From: Bifidobacterium simiarum
Lineage (GTDB): Bacteria > Actinomycetota > Actinomycetes > Actinomycetales > Bifidobacteriaceae
Length of the DNA: 64,000 bases
Assembly (NCBI RefSeq): GCF_002802905.1
Contig: NZ_PEBK01000005.1
Coordinates: 186,346 to 250,345, forward strand
Reading direction: 5' to 3'
Shown: positions 35,841 to 47,703 of the stretch, in pieces
Layout of the letters: each line of letters starts with the position of its first letter
Position numbering within the stretch: position 1 is the first letter of the stretch
Notes under the pieces: generated by a model
Database searches by the model: none
What the model was told of the DNA's origin: nothing
What the model saw: the letters and a program-made list of their open reading frames with translations, nothing else
Program-made: the position numbers and the translations under genes

Positions 35841-38639
35841 ATGGCACAGAAATCATCGAAATCATCGTCGCGCCCGTCCTCGGGGCGCGCTTCGGGCGCA
35901 CGGGGGAAGGGCGCGAAGGAATCGTCGAATCAGGACGATGCCGGACTGCTTCCCGAACTGGACACCGTATGGGGCCGGACCCTGACCTTCTTCGCCCTGA
36001 TCGCTGGCGCGGTGCTGTTCTGCGCCAGCGAATGGTTCCGCGTCAGCGGACTGCTTGGCCGGGCCCTGCACGTCGTGGCCTCGAGCCTGCTGGGCATGAT
36101 GAGCGTGATCCTGCCGGTGATTCTGCTGTATATCGCGATCCGGATGGTCAGCACCAACGTCCGGGCGTACGGCAATGCCCGTATGCTGACGGGACTGGGT
36201 CTGCTGGTGTGGTCGATCTGCTCGATCATCGACGCGGTGAAGCTGGGGGACTCCCAGGGATTCGACATGCAGGCGATCCAGAACGCCGGCGGCCTGCTGG
36301 GCTTTATCGTCGGATCCCCGCTTGCCTGGGGGCTGTCCGAGGCGTTCGCCATCGCGCTGTTCGTGCTGGTGGGGCTGCTGTCGTTGCTGCTGATCACCGG
36401 CGTGACGATGAACGACGTGTCCTCGTACGGTCATTCGCTGCATGAACGCATGGCGGAACGGGCCGAGGAGTCCCGATCGGAGGACTCCACGGACCGGCTG
36501 CCCAACGAGGTCCGTCTCGCGGACGGCGACGAGACCCTGACCTTCGCCGACGGCGTGCCCACGCATGACGGTGCCGATCAGGGACAGTCCGATTCCCGGC
36601 GTCCGTCGTTGCTCGAACGGATCTTCGGTCGACGTCGCGGGGGCGGTGACGCCGACGACGCCAGACTCGACCGGTACGCCGCCGACACCGCGTTCGACAA
36701 GGCCGCGTCCACGCACGGCGCCACCGCGGAGACCCCGCTGGTAGATCGCCGGCCGCGCACCGTGTCGTCCGCCGGGGGCCTGGGCGAGTACGGCCATGAG
36801 TCATCCGCCGGACAGCTTCCGGCCGTATCGGGATCGGTTCCCACGGCTTCCGGGACGGGCGGCTATCCCGACCCGTGGGCCAAGGCGCTTGACGCTCCCG
36901 CGGGCGGGAACGGCGCCCCCGCCGGTGCGAACGATGCCGACGGTGACGAGGAGCCGATTGCCTCGACGCGGCTGATGGACAATTCCGGCGCCTACGGCGT
37001 CGTGCCGAACGCGGGGGGAGCCTCTTCCCCCGCGGCTGCGGCCTCGGCACCCGTTGCGGCTTCGGTACCTGCTGCCGCTTCGGTCTCCGTCCCCGATCCC
37101 GAGTCGGGCGAATCGGCCGTCTACCATCTGCCGGATCTGGAACTGCTGGCGCACGGCAAGCCGCATGCGGCCCGCACGCCGGCCAACGACAAGGTGATCG
37201 CCGCGCTGCAATCCACGTTCCAGCAGTTCAAGGTGGACGCCAAGGTCGTCGGGTTCCTGCGGGGCCCATCGGTCACCCAGTACGAGGTCGAGCTCGGTCC
37301 GGGCGTCAAGGTGGAGAAGGTCACCAATCTGAGGCGCAACATCGCCTACGCGGTGGCCAGCTCCGACGTGCGCATCCTCTCGCCGATCCCGGGCAAGTCC
37401 GCCATCGGCATCGAGATCCCGAACGTCGACCGCGAGATCGTGCATCTGGGCGACGTACTGCGCTCCGACAAGGCCCGCAACGACCGCAATCCGATGCTCG
37501 CCGGCGTGGGCAAGGACGTCGAGGGCCATTTCGTCACCGCGGACCTCACCAAGATGCCGCATCTGCTGGTGGCCGGCGCCACCGGTTCCGGCAAGTCCAG
37601 CTTCATCAACTCGATGCTCACCTCCATCATCATGCGCGCCACCCCCGAGCAGGTGCGCCTGATCATGGTGGATCCCAAGCGCGTGGAGCTTTCCGCCTAC
37701 GCGGGCATCCCTCATCTGCTCACGCCCATCATCACCGATCCGAAGAAGGCCGCGCAGGCCCTCGAATGGGTGGTCAAGGAGATGGACGCCCGATACGACG
37801 ATCTGCAGTACTTCGGATTCCGCCACGTCAAGGACTTCAATGAGGCGGTGCGTGCCGGCAAGGTGCATGTGCCCGAGGGATCGAACCGCAAGGTCGCGCC
37901 CTACCCGTACCTGCTCGTGGTCGTCGACGAGATGGCCGATCTGATGATGGTCGCCAAGAACGACGTGGAAAGCTCGATCCAGCGCATCACCCAGCTGGCC
38001 CGTGCGGCCGGCGTGCATCTGGTCCTCGCCACGCAGCGACCCTCGGTCGACGTGGTCACCGGCCTGATCAAGGCCAACATCCCGTCCCGTCTGGCGTTCG
38101 CCACGTCGTCGGCCACCGATTCGAGGGTGATCCTCGACACCACGGGCGCGGAAAGCCTCATCGGCCAGGGCGATGCGCTGTTCCTGCCGATGGGCAGTGC
38201 CAAACCGCTGCGTGTGCAGGGATCGTGGGTCTCCGAATCCGAGATCCGCGCGGCCGTCGACTTCGTGCGCACCCAGCGCAAGCCCCGGTACCGCGAGGAC
38301 ATCGAGCAGATGGCCAAGGACGCCGACCAGAGCGCCGTCGAGCCCGACGAGGAGATCGGCGACGACATGGACGTGCTGCTGCAGGCCGCCGAACTCGTGG
38401 TCTCCTCGCAGTTCGGATCCACGTCGATGCTGCAGCGCAAGCTGCGCGTCGGCTTCGCCAAGGCCGGCCGGCTCATGGACCTGCTCGAATCACGCGGCGT
38501 GGTCGGGCCCTCGGAGGGCTCCAAGGCCCGTCAGGTGCTGGTGCAGCCGCAGGACCTGCCGCAGGTGCTGGCGTTCATCCAGGGCAAGACCGATGCGATA
38601 CGTCCCGGCGATTCCGCACCGCAGGAGGCGGGGCAGTAG
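35841..38639 (+). CDS. ftsK: DNA translocase FtsK/SpoIIIE
   Basis: The 932-residue protein pumps chromosomal DNA through the division septum and activates XerCD at dif. It has four to five membrane segments (residues 45-185), a disordered Asp/Gly/Ala-rich linker (about 200-430, with a short PVAAS/PAAAS repeat near 395-410), the alpha-beta motor with Walker [10 protein letters not shown] near 580 and Walker [14 protein letters not shown], and a C-terminal gamma winged helix ([20 protein letters not shown]). Its natural partner may be the tyrosine recombinase at 10112. Confidence 0.96.
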   Translation: MAQKSSKSSSRPSSGRASGARGKGAKESSNQDDAGLLPELDTVWGRTLTFFALIAGAVLFCASEWFRVSGLLGRALHVVASSLLGMMSVILPVILLYIAIRMVSTNVRAYGNARMLTGLGLLVWSICSIIDAVKLGDSQGFDMQAIQNAGGLLGFIVGSPLAWGLSEAFAIALFVLVGLLSLLLITGVTMNDVSSYGHSLHERMAERAEESRSEDSTDRLPNEVRLADGDETLTFADGVPTHDGADQGQSDSRRPSLLERIFGRRRGGGDADDARLDRYAADTAFDKAASTHGATAETPLVDRRPRTVSSAGGLGEYGHESSAGQLPAVSGSVPTASGTGGYPDPWAKALDAPAGGNGAPAGANDADGDEEPIASTRLMDNSGAYGVVPNAGGASSPAAAASAPVAASVPAAASVSVPDPESGESAVYHLPDLELLAHGKPHAARTPANDKVIAALQSTFQQFKVDAKVVGFLRGPSVTQYEVELGPGVKVEKVTNLRRNIAYAVASSDVRILSPIPGKSAIGIEIPNVDREIVHLGDVLRSDKARNDRNPMLAGVGKDVEGHFVTADLTKMPHLLVAGATGSGKSSFINSMLTSIIMRATPEQVRLIMVDPKRVELSAYAGIPHLLTPIITDPKKAAQALEWVVKEMDARYDDLQYFGFRHVKDFNEAVRAGKVHVPEGSNRKVAPYPYLLVVVDEMADLMMVAKNDVESSIQRITQLARAAGVHLVLATQRPSVDVVTGLIKANIPSRLAFATSSATDSRVILDTTGAESLIGQGDALFLPMGSAKPLRVQGSWVSESEIRAAVDFVRTQRKPRYREDIEQMAKDADQSAVEPDEEIGDDMDVLLQAAELVVSSQFGSTSMLQRKLRVGFAKAGRLMDLLESRGVVGPSEGSKARQVLVQPQDLPQVLAFIQGKTDAIRPGDSAPQEAGQ

Positions 38640-38761
38640 GGCCGGCGCAGGGTCTTCGAAGCATGGGGCGACCGCGTGCATGCCACATTGCGCATCATGC
38701 GGTCGGTGTCTATATTCGTTACGCGGTACGCTAGGTACGCGTGTCAAACAAGGAGTGACTG

Positions 38762-39433
38762 ATGGCGGAAAAGAACAATCCGGATGAGCGTTCGAAGCCC
38801 TCGCTGCTGGAGGGATGGAACACCTCGGCCAATCTGGTGACCTATGCCCGCATCGTTCTGGTGGTGGTGTACATCGTGCTCACCGTCATGGCGGGGCCGA
38901 GCGGCAGGGACGATGTGACGCTGCGTTGGGCGTCCGCCGTGCTGTTCATCGTCGCCGCCAGCACCGACAAGGTGGATGGCTGGCTGGCCCGGCGCAACAA
39001 CGAGGTCACCGAACTGGGCAAGCTCATGGATCCGATTGCCGACAAGTTGCTGATGTGCTCGGCGCTGATCCTGCTGTCGGCGTTCGGCGAGTTCACCTGG
39101 GCGTGGGCGATCACCGCGCTGTTCCTGATCCGCGAAATCGGCATCACGCTCATGCGTTTCTTCGTCATGGAGCGTCCGGGCGGCAAGGTGATCGCCGCCG
39201 CGTGGCCCGGCAAGCTCAAGACGGTGTTCCAGTCGATCGCACTGTCGATGTACATGCTGCCGGCGTGGACGCTCGGCCAGACCGTCGAGCACCCCGAATA
39301 TCTGCCGGCCGCGGTGGTCAACGGCTACTATCTGGTGGCGTACGTGCTGCTGCTCGTGGCCCTCGTGCTGTGCCTGTACTCCGGCTTCGTCTACGTCAAG
39401 GGCACGTTCTTCCCCTCCCGCAAGGAGGCCTAG
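38762..39433 (+). CDS. pgsA: CDP-diacylglycerol-glycerol-3-phosphate 3-phosphatidyltransferase
   Basis: The 223-residue membrane enzyme makes phosphatidylglycerol phosphate. The CDP-alcohol phosphotransferase signature D-x2-DG-x2-AR-x8-G-x3-D-x3-D is complete in DKVDGWLARRNNEV plus GKLMDPIADK. Four to five hydrophobic segments span the rest. AAGGAG precedes the ATG. cinA starts one base after the stop, so pgsA-cinA form an operon. The order ftsK-pgsA-cinA-clgR is conserved in many actinobacteria. Confidence 0.95.
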   Translation: MAEKNNPDERSKPSLLEGWNTSANLVTYARIVLVVVYIVLTVMAGPSGRDDVTLRWASAVLFIVAASTDKVDGWLARRNNEVTELGKLMDPIADKLLMCSALILLSAFGEFTWAWAITALFLIREIGITLMRFFVMERPGGKVIAAAWPGKLKTVFQSIALSMYMLPAWTLGQTVEHPEYLPAAVVNGYYLVAYVLLLVALVLCLYSGFVYVKGTFFPSRKEA

Positions 39434-39434
39434 G

Positions 39435-40073
39435 ATGATCGGGACCGACGCCCCCCGCCGTGCCGATAAGGATGGTTGTGCCGGCGAGGATGGTCGTGCC
39501 GACGACCGTCAGCAGATCAGGGATGGTCTGGCGGAAAGCGTGCTGGGGATCTGCCTCGACCGCCATTGGTTCATCGCCGCGTCGGAGTCCCTGACCGGTG
39601 GTCTGCTCGCCGATGCGTTCGTGCGCATTCCCGGCGCCTCCCGCGTGTTCCTCGGCTCGGCCGTCACCTACGACATCAACGCGAAGGCGGCGATCCTCGG
39701 CGTGGATGCCGCATTGCTTCGTCGCGAAGGCGCCGTGCATCCGCAGGTCGCCTGCCAGATGGCCGAGGCGACCGCCCGGCTGTACGACACACACGATGAT
39801 CTTCGCCACCGTGTGGTGGGGCTGTCCACCACCGGCGTGGCCGGTCCCGGTCCCGATGGCGACAAGCCCGCCGGTCTGGTGTACGTGGGGATCTCCCTGC
39901 CCGAGGATCGTTCGTCCGAGGGGGATCCGATCGAGGAACACGACGCTGCCCGGACCACGCATGTCAGCGAACTGCATCTGCGCGGGGATCGCGAGACCGT
40001 GCGCAGGAACACCGTCGAGGCCGTGCTCCGGGAGCTGAGCGAACTGCTCGTCCGCTCGGATTCCCGGGTGTGA
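39435..40073 (+). CDS. cinA: CinA C-terminal family, nicotinamide-nucleotide amidohydrolase
   Basis: The 212-residue protein is the stand-alone C-terminal domain of CinA (PncC type), which deamidates nicotinamide mononucleotide to nicotinate mononucleotide. Signatures are AASESLTGGLLADAFV, FLGSAVTYDINAKAAILGVD and GLSTTGVAGPGPDGDKPAGL. The N-terminal molybdopterin-like domain of full-length CinA is absent. The first 25 residues are polar and variable. AAGGAGG inside the end of pgsA serves ATG 39435, so translation is coupled. Confidence 0.93.
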   Translation: MIGTDAPRRADKDGCAGEDGRADDRQQIRDGLAESVLGICLDRHWFIAASESLTGGLLADAFVRIPGASRVFLGSAVTYDINAKAAILGVDAALLRREGAVHPQVACQMAEATARLYDTHDDLRHRVVGLSTTGVAGPGPDGDKPAGLVYVGISLPEDRSSEGDPIEEHDAARTTHVSELHLRGDRETVRRNTVEAVLRELSELLVRSDSRV

Positions 40074-40227
40074 GCGGACGTCCGACGTAGCATCGGCGGG
40101 CCATGGTATCGCGGCATGCGGTGTGAGCTTCGTCACATTGTTGTCCGAAAGCGGAATAATCGCCGTGTCCTCCTGTTGGGAGACATAGAGAACGAGAAAT
40201 CGAGCGGGGACAATCAAAGGAGTGAAC

Positions 40228-40764
40228 ATGACGACGACTGCAGCACGCTACGACCGGAAGATCGAAACTCAGGGCACTGGCGCCAAGACCGTGGTGAGCG
40301 CGCCCGACAAGGTCATCGCCCGCAACCTCACGCCCGCCCAGAAGCGCGCCGTGGCGTTCGCCCAGCAGCAGATTCTGCGTGCGCGGGCCGCGCGCAAGGC
40401 CAAGGACGATCGTCAGGCCGCGCTCAACCGCATGTGGGCGAACGCCGACAGGGAGGAGACCGAGGTCGATGCCGTGCGCCACGCCGAGCGCACCCGCATG
40501 GTGTCCGGCGAGGACGGGCAGATCTCCCTGCGCAAGGTGATCGGCGAGGTGCTGCGCAGCCTGCGCACCAAGGATCACAAGACCCTGCGTGAGGTGAGCG
40601 GCAAGGCCGGCGTCTCCCTCGGCTACCTTTCGGAGGTCGAGCGCGGACAGAAGGAGGCCAGCTCCGAACTGCTGGTGTCGATCACCCGTGCGCTCGGCGT
40701 GCCGCTTTCCGACATGCTGATGATGGTGGCCGACCGCGTGCGCGAGGTTGAGGGGCGCGACTAG
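40228..40764 (+). CDS. clgR: ClgR-like helix-turn-helix regulator
   Basis: The 178-residue protein ends with an Xre-type helix-turn-helix: [33 protein letters not shown] and [18 protein letters not shown]. This matches ClgR, which activates clp protease and other stress genes in actinobacteria. It has an N-terminal extension of about 90 basic and helical residues not seen in shorter ClgR proteins. ATG 40228 has AAAGGAG 6 nt upstream; GTG 40222 overlaps that site. It lies between cinA and DUF3046, as in other actinobacteria. Confidence 0.88.
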   Translation: MTTTAARYDRKIETQGTGAKTVVSAPDKVIARNLTPAQKRAVAFAQQQILRARAARKAKDDRQAALNRMWANADREETEVDAVRHAERTRMVSGEDGQISLRKVIGEVLRSLRTKDHKTLREVSGKAGVSLGYLSEVERGQKEASSELLVSITRALGVPLSDMLMMVADRVREVEGRD

Positions 40765-40775
40765 GTTCGTCCTTC

Positions 40776-41015
40776 ATGCAGGAACGCGAATTCTGGGAAT
40801 TGCTTGAGGAGGTCTTCGGCCGTTCGTACGGTCGGAGCCTTTCTCATGATCAGGCACTTGCCGCGCTGGACTCCATGACGGCCGCCGAGGCCCTTGAGGC
40901 CGGGGTGGAGCCGCGTGTGGTGTGGAACGTGCTGTGCGATCAGATGGATGTGCCGGATTCCCGTCGATGGGGACGGGATCACAATGCGCCTCCGATGCCG
41001 GCCGTGTCGTGGTGA
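40776..41015 (+). CDS. DUF3046 protein
   Basis: The 79-residue protein fits DUF3046, a small actinobacterial family that sits upstream of recA. Conserved features are REFWELLEEVFGRSYGRSL, a Leu/Ala-rich stretch ALDSMTAAEALEAGVEPRVV, and WNVLCDQMDVPDSRRWG. Function is unknown. No Shine-Dalgarno site is seen; TAGGTT (40762-40767, including the clgR stop) ends 8 nt before the ATG, which could support a leaderless message. Confidence 0.88.
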   Translation: MQEREFWELLEEVFGRSYGRSLSHDQALAALDSMTAAEALEAGVEPRVVWNVLCDQMDVPDSRRWGRDHNAPPMPAVSW

Positions 41016-41044
41016 GCGCCGCGGTCGTGGTGATTGTCGCGGCG

Positions 41045-41145
41045 GTTTCGGACCGACCGTGGTTTCCGGACCGGTCGTGGTTTTTCGACCCGACCGTGAT
41101 CCCGGGGTCGGTCATGATTTCCGGTCGGCCGTGGTTTTTCGGAGT
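41045..41145. repeat. degenerate 18-20-bp tandem repeat
   Basis: About five units of the form ACCGTGGTTTTTCGG, with C/G-rich variation, run head to tail. Clear copies begin near 41056, 41076, 41093, 41110 and 41128. The minus-strand frame reads a repetitive HDR/NHG peptide that I do not accept as a gene. Confidence 0.6.
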
Positions 41146-41157
41146 GTCGCATGACTT

Positions 41158-41179
41158 CGAACAAATGTTCGGGTATAGT
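41158..41179 (+). promoter_or_regulatory. recA promoter with LexA (SOS) box
   Basis: CGAACAAATGTTCG at 41158-41171 matches the actinobacterial LexA consensus CGAACRNRYGTTCG at every position. TATAGT at 41174-41179 is a good -10 hexamer, so the box lies directly in the promoter and bound LexA would block initiation. Confidence 0.9.
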
Positions 41180-41327
41180 CGGGTGCGGATGCTGGCGATC
41201 GGTGCCGCCGCGTGGTCGTGATTGTGGACGGCGGCACGTTCATGCACATTTCCCGTACGGCTGGCGCCCGCAGTGAGGGACGGCGTACGGTGAAGGCTCC
41301 AGCGGTTACGAACGTAAGGAGACACTG

Positions 41328-42491
41328 ATGGCACAGAAGACGACACAACAGAAGACGTCCCCGAAGAAAGATAGCGCCGAGGAACTCGCCAAGCGCCGTC
41401 AGGCGGCATTGGACACGGCGCTGGCCCAGGTGGAGAAGAGCTTCGGCAAGGGCTCGGCCATGCGTCTGGGCGACAAGCCGGTACAGGAGGTGGAGGTCAT
41501 CCCCACCGGCTCCCTGGCCTTGGATCTGGCCCTTGGCATCGGCGGCCTGCCCCGCGGCCGAATCGTGGAGGTCTACGGACCGGAATCCTCCGGCAAGACG
41601 ACGCTGGCCCTGCATGTGGTGGCCAATGCGCAGAAGAAGGGTGGCGTGGCAGCCTTCATCGACGCCGAGCATGCGCTTGATCCCGAATACGCGCGCAAGC
41701 TGGGCGTGGACACCGACTCCCTGATCGTCTCGCAGCCGGACAACGGCGAGCAGGCGCTGGAGATCGCCGACATGCTGATCCGTTCCGGCGCGCTTGACGT
41801 GATCGTCATCGATTCGGTCGCGGCGCTGGTGCCCAAGGCCGAGATCGAAGGTGACATGGGCGACAGCCACGTCGGTCTGCAGGCGCGTCTGATGAGTCAG
41901 GCGCTGCGCAAGATGACCGGCGCGCTCTCGCAGGCGGGTACCACCGCGATCTTCATCAACCAGCTGCGCGAGAAGATCGGCGTGTTCTTCGGCAGTCCGG
42001 AGACCACGACCGGCGGCAAGGCGCTGAAGTTCTATGCGTCGGTGCGTCTGGACATCCGACGCATCCAGACCATCAAGAACGGTGACGAGGCGGTCGGCAA
42101 CCGTACCAAGGTGAAGGTCGTGAAGAACAAGATGGCCCCGCCGTTCAAGACCGCGGAGTTCGACGTGCTGTACGGCGAGGGCATCTCCACCGAGGGCTCC
42201 ATCCTCGACATGGGCGTGCAGACCGACGTCATCAAGAAGTCCGGATCGTGGTTCACCTACGAGGGCGACCAGCTGGGACAGGGGCGTGAGAAGGCCCGGC
42301 AGTTCCTCAAGGACAATCCCGCCCTCGCCGATGAGATCCAGCACAAGATCAAGGTGGCGTTCGGCGTGGAGCAGCCCGACGAGATCGACGATTCGTCGTC
42401 GGACGACGCCGGGGCGCCTCAGGATACCCAGGAATCCTCCGTGGCGGCGAGCGACGTTCCCGCATCGGCCGTCCCCGCGGCCAAGCAGTGA
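41328..42491 (+). CDS. recA: recombinase A
   Basis: The 387-residue protein is complete RecA, the strand-exchange protein and activator of LexA cleavage. Walker A is [11 protein letters not shown], Walker B is [18 protein letters not shown], loop 2 includes [20 protein letters not shown], and the core opens [20 protein letters not shown]. The C-terminal tail is acidic and Ala/Ser-rich. AAGGAG precedes the ATG. A perfect SOS box controls it, and recX follows after 15 nt. Confidence 0.98.
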   Translation: MAQKTTQQKTSPKKDSAEELAKRRQAALDTALAQVEKSFGKGSAMRLGDKPVQEVEVIPTGSLALDLALGIGGLPRGRIVEVYGPESSGKTTLALHVVANAQKKGGVAAFIDAEHALDPEYARKLGVDTDSLIVSQPDNGEQALEIADMLIRSGALDVIVIDSVAALVPKAEIEGDMGDSHVGLQARLMSQALRKMTGALSQAGTTAIFINQLREKIGVFFGSPETTTGGKALKFYASVRLDIRRIQTIKNGDEAVGNRTKVKVVKNKMAPPFKTAEFDVLYGEGISTEGSILDMGVQTDVIKKSGSWFTYEGDQLGQGREKARQFLKDNPALADEIQHKIKVAFGVEQPDEIDDSSSDDAGAPQDTQESSVAASDVPASAVPAAKQ

Positions 42492-42506
42492 CGGTTCCGT
42501 TCGACG

Positions 42507-43214
42507 ATGATTTCCGTAGAGGAATTCCTTCGGCGTCATCCTGTGCAGGTCGAATCCGCGCCGGACTCCGGCCCATCGGCGGATTTGGGGGTGTCGGCGG
42601 TTTTTGGGGCGTCGGCGGATCCCGATCAGCGGGACGGTTCCCGGCGTGATCGTTCCTCCCGTCGGCGTTCGGTTTCCCGGACCCCGAAAAGGGGCGGCTT
42701 CGGCGCCGGCCGGGGCACCTACGGCGAAGGGCCGGAGAACCCCGCCGACGCCGACGCCTGCAGGGAGGCCGCGCTGACCCTGCTGGATTCCGCGGCAAGG
42801 TCCTCCGGCGCGCTGGTCCAGCGTCTGAAGGCGAAGGGCTATGACGAATCCGTCGCCGAGGAGACGGTCGACCGGCTAATCGAGGTGGGGCTCGTCGATG
42901 ACGAGGCCTATGCCCGCTCCATGGTGCGGTACTGCGTCGGCCGGCAACTGGGGGAGCGGGGAACGATCCGTGAGCTCACCCGCAAGGGCGTGGACGCCTC
43001 GCTTGCCGCACGGGCCGCCGAACACGCCCGGCAGGCCGGCCTGTTCACGGAGGCCGCCTATGAGCTCGGCCGTCGCGTCGCCGCGCGTACGGAGGGATTG
43101 GACCCGTCGGTGCGTCGGCGTCGTCTGTGGAGTGCCGGCGTGCGCAAGGGGCATGGTCCCGACACCATCCGTCAGGTGGCCGAGGATCTGCTGCCGTTGC
43201 ACGACGAGGCATGA
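42507..43214 (+). CDS. recX: regulatory protein RecX
   Basis: The 235-residue protein modulates RecA. After a variable, disordered first 80 residues it has the three-helix RecX repeats: REAALTLLDSAARSSGALVQ, DRLIEVGLVDDEAYARSMVR, GERGTIRELTRKGVDASLAA and RRRRLWSAGVRKGHGPDTIR. It starts 15 nt after recA, without a clear ribosome binding site, so reading through from recA is likely. The N-terminal extension contains ADLGVSAVFGASADP, a small internal repeat. Confidence 0.92.
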   Translation: MISVEEFLRRHPVQVESAPDSGPSADLGVSAVFGASADPDQRDGSRRDRSSRRRSVSRTPKRGGFGAGRGTYGEGPENPADADACREAALTLLDSAARSSGALVQRLKAKGYDESVAEETVDRLIEVGLVDDEAYARSMVRYCVGRQLGERGTIRELTRKGVDASLAARAAEHARQAGLFTEAAYELGRRVAARTEGLDPSVRRRRLWSAGVRKGHGPDTIRQVAEDLLPLHDEA

Positions 43215-43261
43215 CAGGATCGTGACGGGGCGTGGTGATGCGTGATACGCGAAAAGTAAGG

Positions 43262-43627
43262 GGATGAGACCTCTTATACCCCGGGTTCTGTCGCGTGTCG
43301 CCACGCGGATGGCCATCCATCTCGACCTGACGTCGCCGCCAGGCTCTAGCAGCCTACCCGAAGACACGGGCGAGCAGCCCTTGACGTCTTCTGCTTGGCC
43401 TTGCTCCCGATGAGGCTTGCCATGCGGCTCCCGTTACCGGTCGCCCGGTGGTCTCTTACACCGCCGTTTCACCCTTACCCGCGCGAAGCGGGCGGTCTGT
43501 TCTCTGTTGCGCTATCTCTCAGGTCGCCCTGGGCGGACGTTATCCGCCATCGTGCTCTGCGGAGCCCGGAAGTTCCTCAACCCGCGTCCTGTTCAGGACT
43601 TGGGTCGCGGCCATCAAGAGGTCTCGG
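43262..43627 (-). ncRNA. rnpB: RNase P RNA (class A)
   Basis: The minus strand contains the universal RNase P core: GAGGAACTTCCGGGCTCCGC near the 5' part, ACAGAGAACAGACCGCC in the middle, and GGGTATAAGAGGTCTCATC at the 3' end. The ends pair as helix P1 (GAGACCTCTT with AAGAGGTCTC). It is the catalytic RNA that matures tRNA 5' ends. A -10 box TATGGT at 43634-43639 lies about 7 nt upstream of the assigned 5' end. The ends are approximate to a few bases. Confidence 0.95.
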
Positions 43628-43633
43628 CAAACC

Positions 43634-43639
43634 ACCATA
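43634..43639 (-). promoter_or_regulatory. -10 box of rnpB
   Basis: On the minus strand TATGGT ends about 7 nt before the RNase P RNA helix P1. No good -35 hexamer was seen at 16-18 nt. Confidence 0.55.
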
Positions 43640-43796
43640 CCAGCTCCCAGCCGACTTTCATTACGCTTTGCGGTGTTTTGTCGATGTCATTAACGCAAAA
43701 CCGGGATTTCATCGGCTAGACTGGGAGACATCCTTCCGGCGATGTTGCCGAAAGGTGTCCACAGCGGCCGTTGGCCGCTCGATCAAGGAGGTCCAC

Positions 43797-44462
43797 ATGG
43801 AAATCGTCGTTACCGGACGTCACACGCAGATCAAGCAGCGCTTCCGTGATGTTACAGAGAACAAGATGAATCGTGTGACCGCAATCGCTCCCGATGCGCA
43901 GAGGGCGCAGGTCGTGGTGACGCATGAGGGCAATCCCCGTCAGGCGGATACCGCGAAGAAGGTGGAAATCACCGTTATCGCAGGTCGTACCGTCGTCCGT
44001 GCCGAGGCTTCGAGCACCGACGAGTTCAGTGCACTGGATCTGGCGCTGGACAAGCTGACCCTCCGTCTCCGTCGTTCCCGCGATCGTCGTAAGGACCATC
44101 GTCGCGGCTACACCAACCCGCAGCCCGTCGATCTCGGCGTGGTCGAACCGCCGGCCGAGCCGGAGGAGCCCGCCGAGGAGCCGAGCAACAGCCCGGCCGA
44201 TGCGGTGGCCGGTGATCTCGGACCGGGCGAGTCGGTCGAGGTCCAGGTCGGCGATACCCCGATCGTCATCCGCCGCAAGCTGCACATCGCCGAGCCGATG
44301 AGCATCGACGAGGCCCTGTACGAGATGGAGCTCATCGGACACGACTTCTTCCTGTTCGTGAACAAGGAGACCAACCGTCCGTCCGTGGTCTACCACCGTC
44401 ACGGATGGAGCTACGGCGTCTTCGAGATCGACACTCCGGAGAACGTCGAGAAGTCCAAGTAG
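43797..44462 (+). CDS. hpf: ribosome hibernation promoting factor, long form
   Basis: The 221-residue protein has an N-terminal ribosome-binding domain (MEIVVTGRHTQIKQRFRDV, VVVTHEGNPRQADTAKKVEI, then FSALDLALDKLTLRLRRSRD) and a C-terminal dimerisation domain (PIVIRRKLHIAEPMSIDEAL, then ELIGHDFFLFVNKETNRPSV). A Pro/Glu-rich linker joins them. Long HPF forms 100S ribosome dimers in stationary phase. ATG 43797 has AAGGAGG; longer frames run back into rnpB and are wrong. A stable stem at 43762-43778 lies in its leader. Confidence 0.94.
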   Translation: MEIVVTGRHTQIKQRFRDVTENKMNRVTAIAPDAQRAQVVVTHEGNPRQADTAKKVEITVIAGRTVVRAEASSTDEFSALDLALDKLTLRLRRSRDRRKDHRRGYTNPQPVDLGVVEPPAEPEEPAEEPSNSPADAVAGDLGPGESVEVQVGDTPIVIRRKLHIAEPMSIDEALYEMELIGHDFFLFVNKETNRPSVVYHRHGWSYGVFEIDTPENVEKSK

Positions 44463-44482
44463 TCCGCATCAGGCATTGACGC

Positions 44483-44515
44483 GACGCCCCGCCATGGGTC
44501 CCATGGCGGGGCGTC
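44483..44515 (+). terminator. strong hairpin terminator of hpf
   Basis: GACGCCCCGCCATGGG and CCCATGGCGGGGCGTC form a perfect 16-bp stem around one or two bases. A T-containing tail follows on the plus strand. Confidence 0.82.
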
Positions 44516-44631
44516 GTCGTTGTGGCGGTCGGCGATATCCCCCCAAAATCAAAAGGTTCGCGTAGTATGGTTGCAGTTTGTGCCCGGAAGACATACGGGC
44601 GCGCCGATATGGGACAACTGAGGAGTGACTC

Positions 44632-47544
<2,913 letters not shown>

Positions 47545-47570
47545 GTCTGCCGCTGTAGCGGGCCGATGAC

Positions 47571-47602
47571 GGGGTCTCCTCCCTGCGGGGGAGACCCCTT
47601 TT
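47571..47602 (+). terminator. intrinsic terminator of secA
   Basis: GGGGTCTCC and GGAGACCCC form a stem around a C/G loop, followed directly by TTTT. This is the most canonical intrinsic terminator in the window. Confidence 0.9.
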
Positions 47603-47629
47603 CGTATTGTGGACGGCTGTGCGCGATGG

Positions 47630-47659
47630 TTGGTCTACGCAACATGCAGCCGATACAAT
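47630..47659 (+). promoter_or_regulatory. trpD promoter
   Basis: TTGGTC (47630-47635) and TACAAT (47654-47659) are separated by 18 nt, about 45 nt upstream of the trpD start. No leader peptide with Trp codons was found, so attenuation is not indicated. Confidence 0.6.
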
Positions 47660-47703
47660 GGCCACGTCAATCAAGGGCGTGAATGCGCCAAGGAGGGATA
47701 ACG

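Larger units (their letters stand above)
41016..41327. other. intergenic region upstream of recA, 312 nt
   Basis: The left half (about 41045-41145) is a degenerate tandem repeat. The right half holds the LexA box (41158-41171), a -10 box TATAGT (41174-41179), and a leader of about 140 nt before recA. No gene is supported inside it. Confidence 0.6.

Noticed and set aside
40074-40227. ClgR-binding motif upstream of clgR
   Set aside because: GCGGAATAATCGCC looks suggestive, but the match to a published ClgR site could not be established by eye.
40979-41409. Minus-strand frames reading repetitive HDR/NHG peptides upstream of recA
   Set aside because: They arise from the tandem repeat and run across the recA promoter and its start.
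43395-43796. N-terminal extension of the hibernation factor frame and short plus-strand frames
   Set aside because: They overlap the RNase P RNA, whose core sequences and P1 pairing are clear; the true start at 43797 has AAGGAGG.
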